From: an uncultured bacterium
GTDB lineage: Bacteria; Bacillota; Clostridia; Oscillospirales; Oscillospiraceae
DNA: 5,236 bases
Reading direction: 5' to 3'
Assembly (NCBI GenBank): GCA_949288405.1
Contig: CASEKM010000248.1
Location: 1-5,236, forward strand
Shown: positions 5,096-5,236 of the stretch, piece after piece
Numbering within the stretch: the first letter of the stretch is position 1
Layout of the letters: each line of letters starts with the position of its first letter
Program-made: the position numbers and the translations under genes
The notes under the pieces: generated by a model
What the model saw: only the letters and a program-made list of their open reading frames with translations
Databases searched by the model: none
Told to the model about the DNA's origin: nothing

Positions 5096-5236
5096 ATGGC
5101 GAAAGGCGGAGAAGCTGTGCGCCCGGCCGGTTTTGCGCCGGGTGCGGCTCCCCGGATGCCGTCCGCTGCGGGGCCCTCGGGCCCCTGTTCCCCGCCGGAT
5201 CTTCCGGCGGTACCGCGCTCAGGCGCGGAAGAGGGC
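5096..5236 (+). CDS. Possible partial ORF running off the window end
   Basis: ATG 5096 is preceded at 8 bases by GGAGG (5083-5087), a good Shine-Dalgarno site, and the frame stays open for the remaining 47 codons. The peptide (MAKGGEAVRPAGFAPG...) is Pro/Ala/Gly-rich and low in complexity, I recognise no family in it, and the same bases form several hairpins. It may be the start of a real gene with a disordered N-terminus, or chance openness in GC-rich noncoding DNA. Confidence 0.25.
   Translation, partial: MAKGGEAVRPAGFAPGAAPRMPSAAGPSGPCSPPDLPAVPRSGAEEG

Larger units (their letters stand above)
4806..5236. other. GC-rich, structure-dense region without a convincing gene
   Basis: This 430-base stretch upstream of DUF2508 has no minus-strand gene and no recognised plus-strand protein. 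A plus-strand frame of 86 codons (4820-5080) lacks a Shine-Dalgarno site, uses codons avoided by the neighbouring genes (ATA, CTA, AGA), and contains repeats that fall in different frames, so I do not call it coding. Visible structure includes a 9-bp hairpin with wobble pairs (4859-4882), a 14-base perfect palindrome (4920-4933), a perfect 10-bp hairpin (4931-4954), GTCTCA/TGAGAC (4958-4980), an 8-bp hairpin with one bulge (5011-5031), GGGGCC/GGCCCC (5170-5185), CGCCGGA/TCCGGCG (5193-5209) and CCGCGC/GCGCGG (5213-5228). It may be a structured RNA or a leader for a gene beyond the window. I could not match it to a known class. Confidence 0.45.

Noticed and set aside
5078..5100. In-frame TGA at 5078 followed by an open frame and a small hairpin, suggesting selenocysteine readthrough
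   Set aside because: The hairpin CGGA/TCCG (5082-5095) has only four base pairs, neither side resembles a known selenoprotein, and the upstream frame itself is doubtful.
4881..5100. Resemblance of AAGCCGGTG and the following GC-rich stem to cobalamin riboswitch segments
   Set aside because: The B12 box and the conserved GGGAA and ACUGU-type segments are not present in the right order.
5114..5140. GTGCGCCCGG resembling a group II intron 5' end
   Set aside because: Only about 8 bases match, no domain V sequence or reverse transcriptase is visible, and the segment is better explained as a simple hairpin (GCGCCCGGC with GCCGGGTGC).

Overview
The window looks like chromosomal DNA from a high-GC, spore-forming clostridial Firmicute, most likely of the Oscillospiraceae (Flavonifractor / Pseudoflavonifractor type). 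The reasons are codons strongly biased to G or C in the third position, clear AGGAGG-type ribosome binding sites, a short ACT-domain 3-phosphoglycerate dehydrogenase, and a DUF2508-bofA gene pair, which is a sporulation signature of Firmicutes. The taxonomy is inference, since no rRNA or marker gene is present.

Positions 1-1930: a short GC-rich leader carries a REP-like palindrome, followed by serA (134-1306), which commits 3-phosphoglycerate to serine synthesis. A small rhomboid-family membrane protein gene (1309-1887) follows after a 2-base gap and is probably translationally coupled to serA. A strong intrinsic terminator (1900-1930) closes this unit.

Positions 1947-3900: a YgiQ-family (UPF0313) radical SAM gene with a textbook Shine-Dalgarno site. 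It is broken. The N-terminal part, including the CxxxCxxC cluster motif, is in one frame, and the rest of the protein continues in another. The join lies at an 8-base GGGAGGCC sequence, where about 15-16 conserved residues appear to be missing. This looks like a short-repeat-mediated deletion (or an assembly collapse) of roughly 55 bp, leaving a pseudogene or two fragments.

Positions 3926-4241: a monocistronic gene for an unrecognised 61-residue protein, with its own sigma-A-type promoter and a 16-bp terminator. The terminator sits between this gene and the convergent minus-strand genes.

Positions 4246-4805 (minus strand): a DUF2508 (YaaL-like) gene and bofA overlap as ATGA. Upstream is a sequence resembling a sigma-E (mother-cell sporulation) promoter. 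BofA is the inhibitor of pro-sigma-K processing, so a sigma-E promoter would fit the role of this pair.

Positions 4806-5236: no convincing gene. The stretch is very GC-rich and dense in perfect inverted repeats. It has a 16-base imperfect direct repeat 110 bp apart, a possible three-way junction, and two mutually exclusive hairpins near the window end. It is the best candidate here for an undescribed structured RNA or cis-regulatory leader. A weakly supported ORF with a good ribosome binding site starts at 5096 and runs off the end.
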